A DNA stretch of 6,904 nt from Cytophagales bacterium (GTDB lineage Bacteria > Bacteroidota > Bacteroidia > Cytophagales > Cyclobacteriaceae): assembly GCA_029262935.1 (NCBI GenBank), contig JAJCYK010000311.1, positions 1 to 6,904 on the forward strand. The letters run 5' to 3'. Below, one piece after another: positions 6,875 through 6,904 of this stretch. The notes beneath the pieces were generated by a model that worked only from the letters and a program-made list of their open reading frames with translations, had not been told where the DNA came from and made no database searches. The position numbers and the translations under genes were made by a program. The number at the start of each line of letters is the position of its first letter. Within the stretch, counting starts at the first letter, position 1.

Positions 6875-6904
6875 TTGGAGATCAGGTTTAAACCTGATCT
6901 CCAA
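6875..6904 (+). terminator. Terminator hairpin after ftsH (30-bp perfect palindrome at window edge)
   Basis: TTGGAGATCAGGTTT (6875-6889) is followed at once by its exact reverse complement, ending on the last base of the window. The RNA could form a stem of about 13 bp around a TTAA loop, 25 bp after the ftsH stop TAG (6847-6849). The T-run expected after it lies beyond the window, so its polarity cannot be confirmed. It may also serve a gene converging from the right. Confidence 0.7.

Noticed and set aside
1..6904. Mobile elements, CRISPR arrays, toxin-antitoxin or defence genes.
   Set aside because: No transposase, integrase, spaced repeat array, or small paired genes are seen; the coding space is filled by recognisable housekeeping genes and one unknown membrane protein.

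Overview
This window looks like ordinary chromosomal DNA from a member of the Bacteroidota. The evidence is the protein sequences (an FtsH and an ECF sigma factor with typical Bacteroidota wording), the near absence of Shine-Dalgarno sequences, and two promoters that match the phylum's unusual -7 element TAnnTTTG. The wording of the biotin ligase N-terminus reminds me of Cytophagales rather than Flavobacteriia, but that is an impression from memory. I see no mobile element, CRISPR array, tRNA or rRNA.

Layout. Five genes lie on the minus strand and two on the plus strand, diverging from a 38-bp gap at 4323-4360. Reading leftward from the gap come birA (biotin-protein ligase, TTG start), ahcY (S-adenosylhomocysteine hydrolase, with its own promoter at 3515-3545), a hairpin terminator, a GT4-type glycosyltransferase, a six-helix membrane protein of unknown function joined to it by a 4-bp GTGA overlap, a probable terminator, and the first 73 codons of an ECF sigma factor gene that runs off the left edge. 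Reading rightward come rsfS (ribosomal silencing factor) and ftsH (membrane AAA+ zinc protease), probably one transcript from a promoter at 4334-4341. It ends at a perfect 30-bp palindrome touching the right edge. No gap between genes exceeds about 135 bp.

How the genes relate. Most are housekeeping: biotin attachment, SAH removal in the methyl cycle, control of ribosome subunit joining, and membrane protein quality control. The only true functional pairing suggested by the sequence is the glycosyltransferase with the unknown membrane protein, which are translationally coupled. I found no convincing new multi-gene system. The points most worth checking are that coupled pair, the inverted repeat built into the ahcY promoter, and the compact birA/rsfS divergent region. 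The longest ahcY reading frame begins at a TTG inside the promoter. I place the start 48 bases further in, at an ATG.
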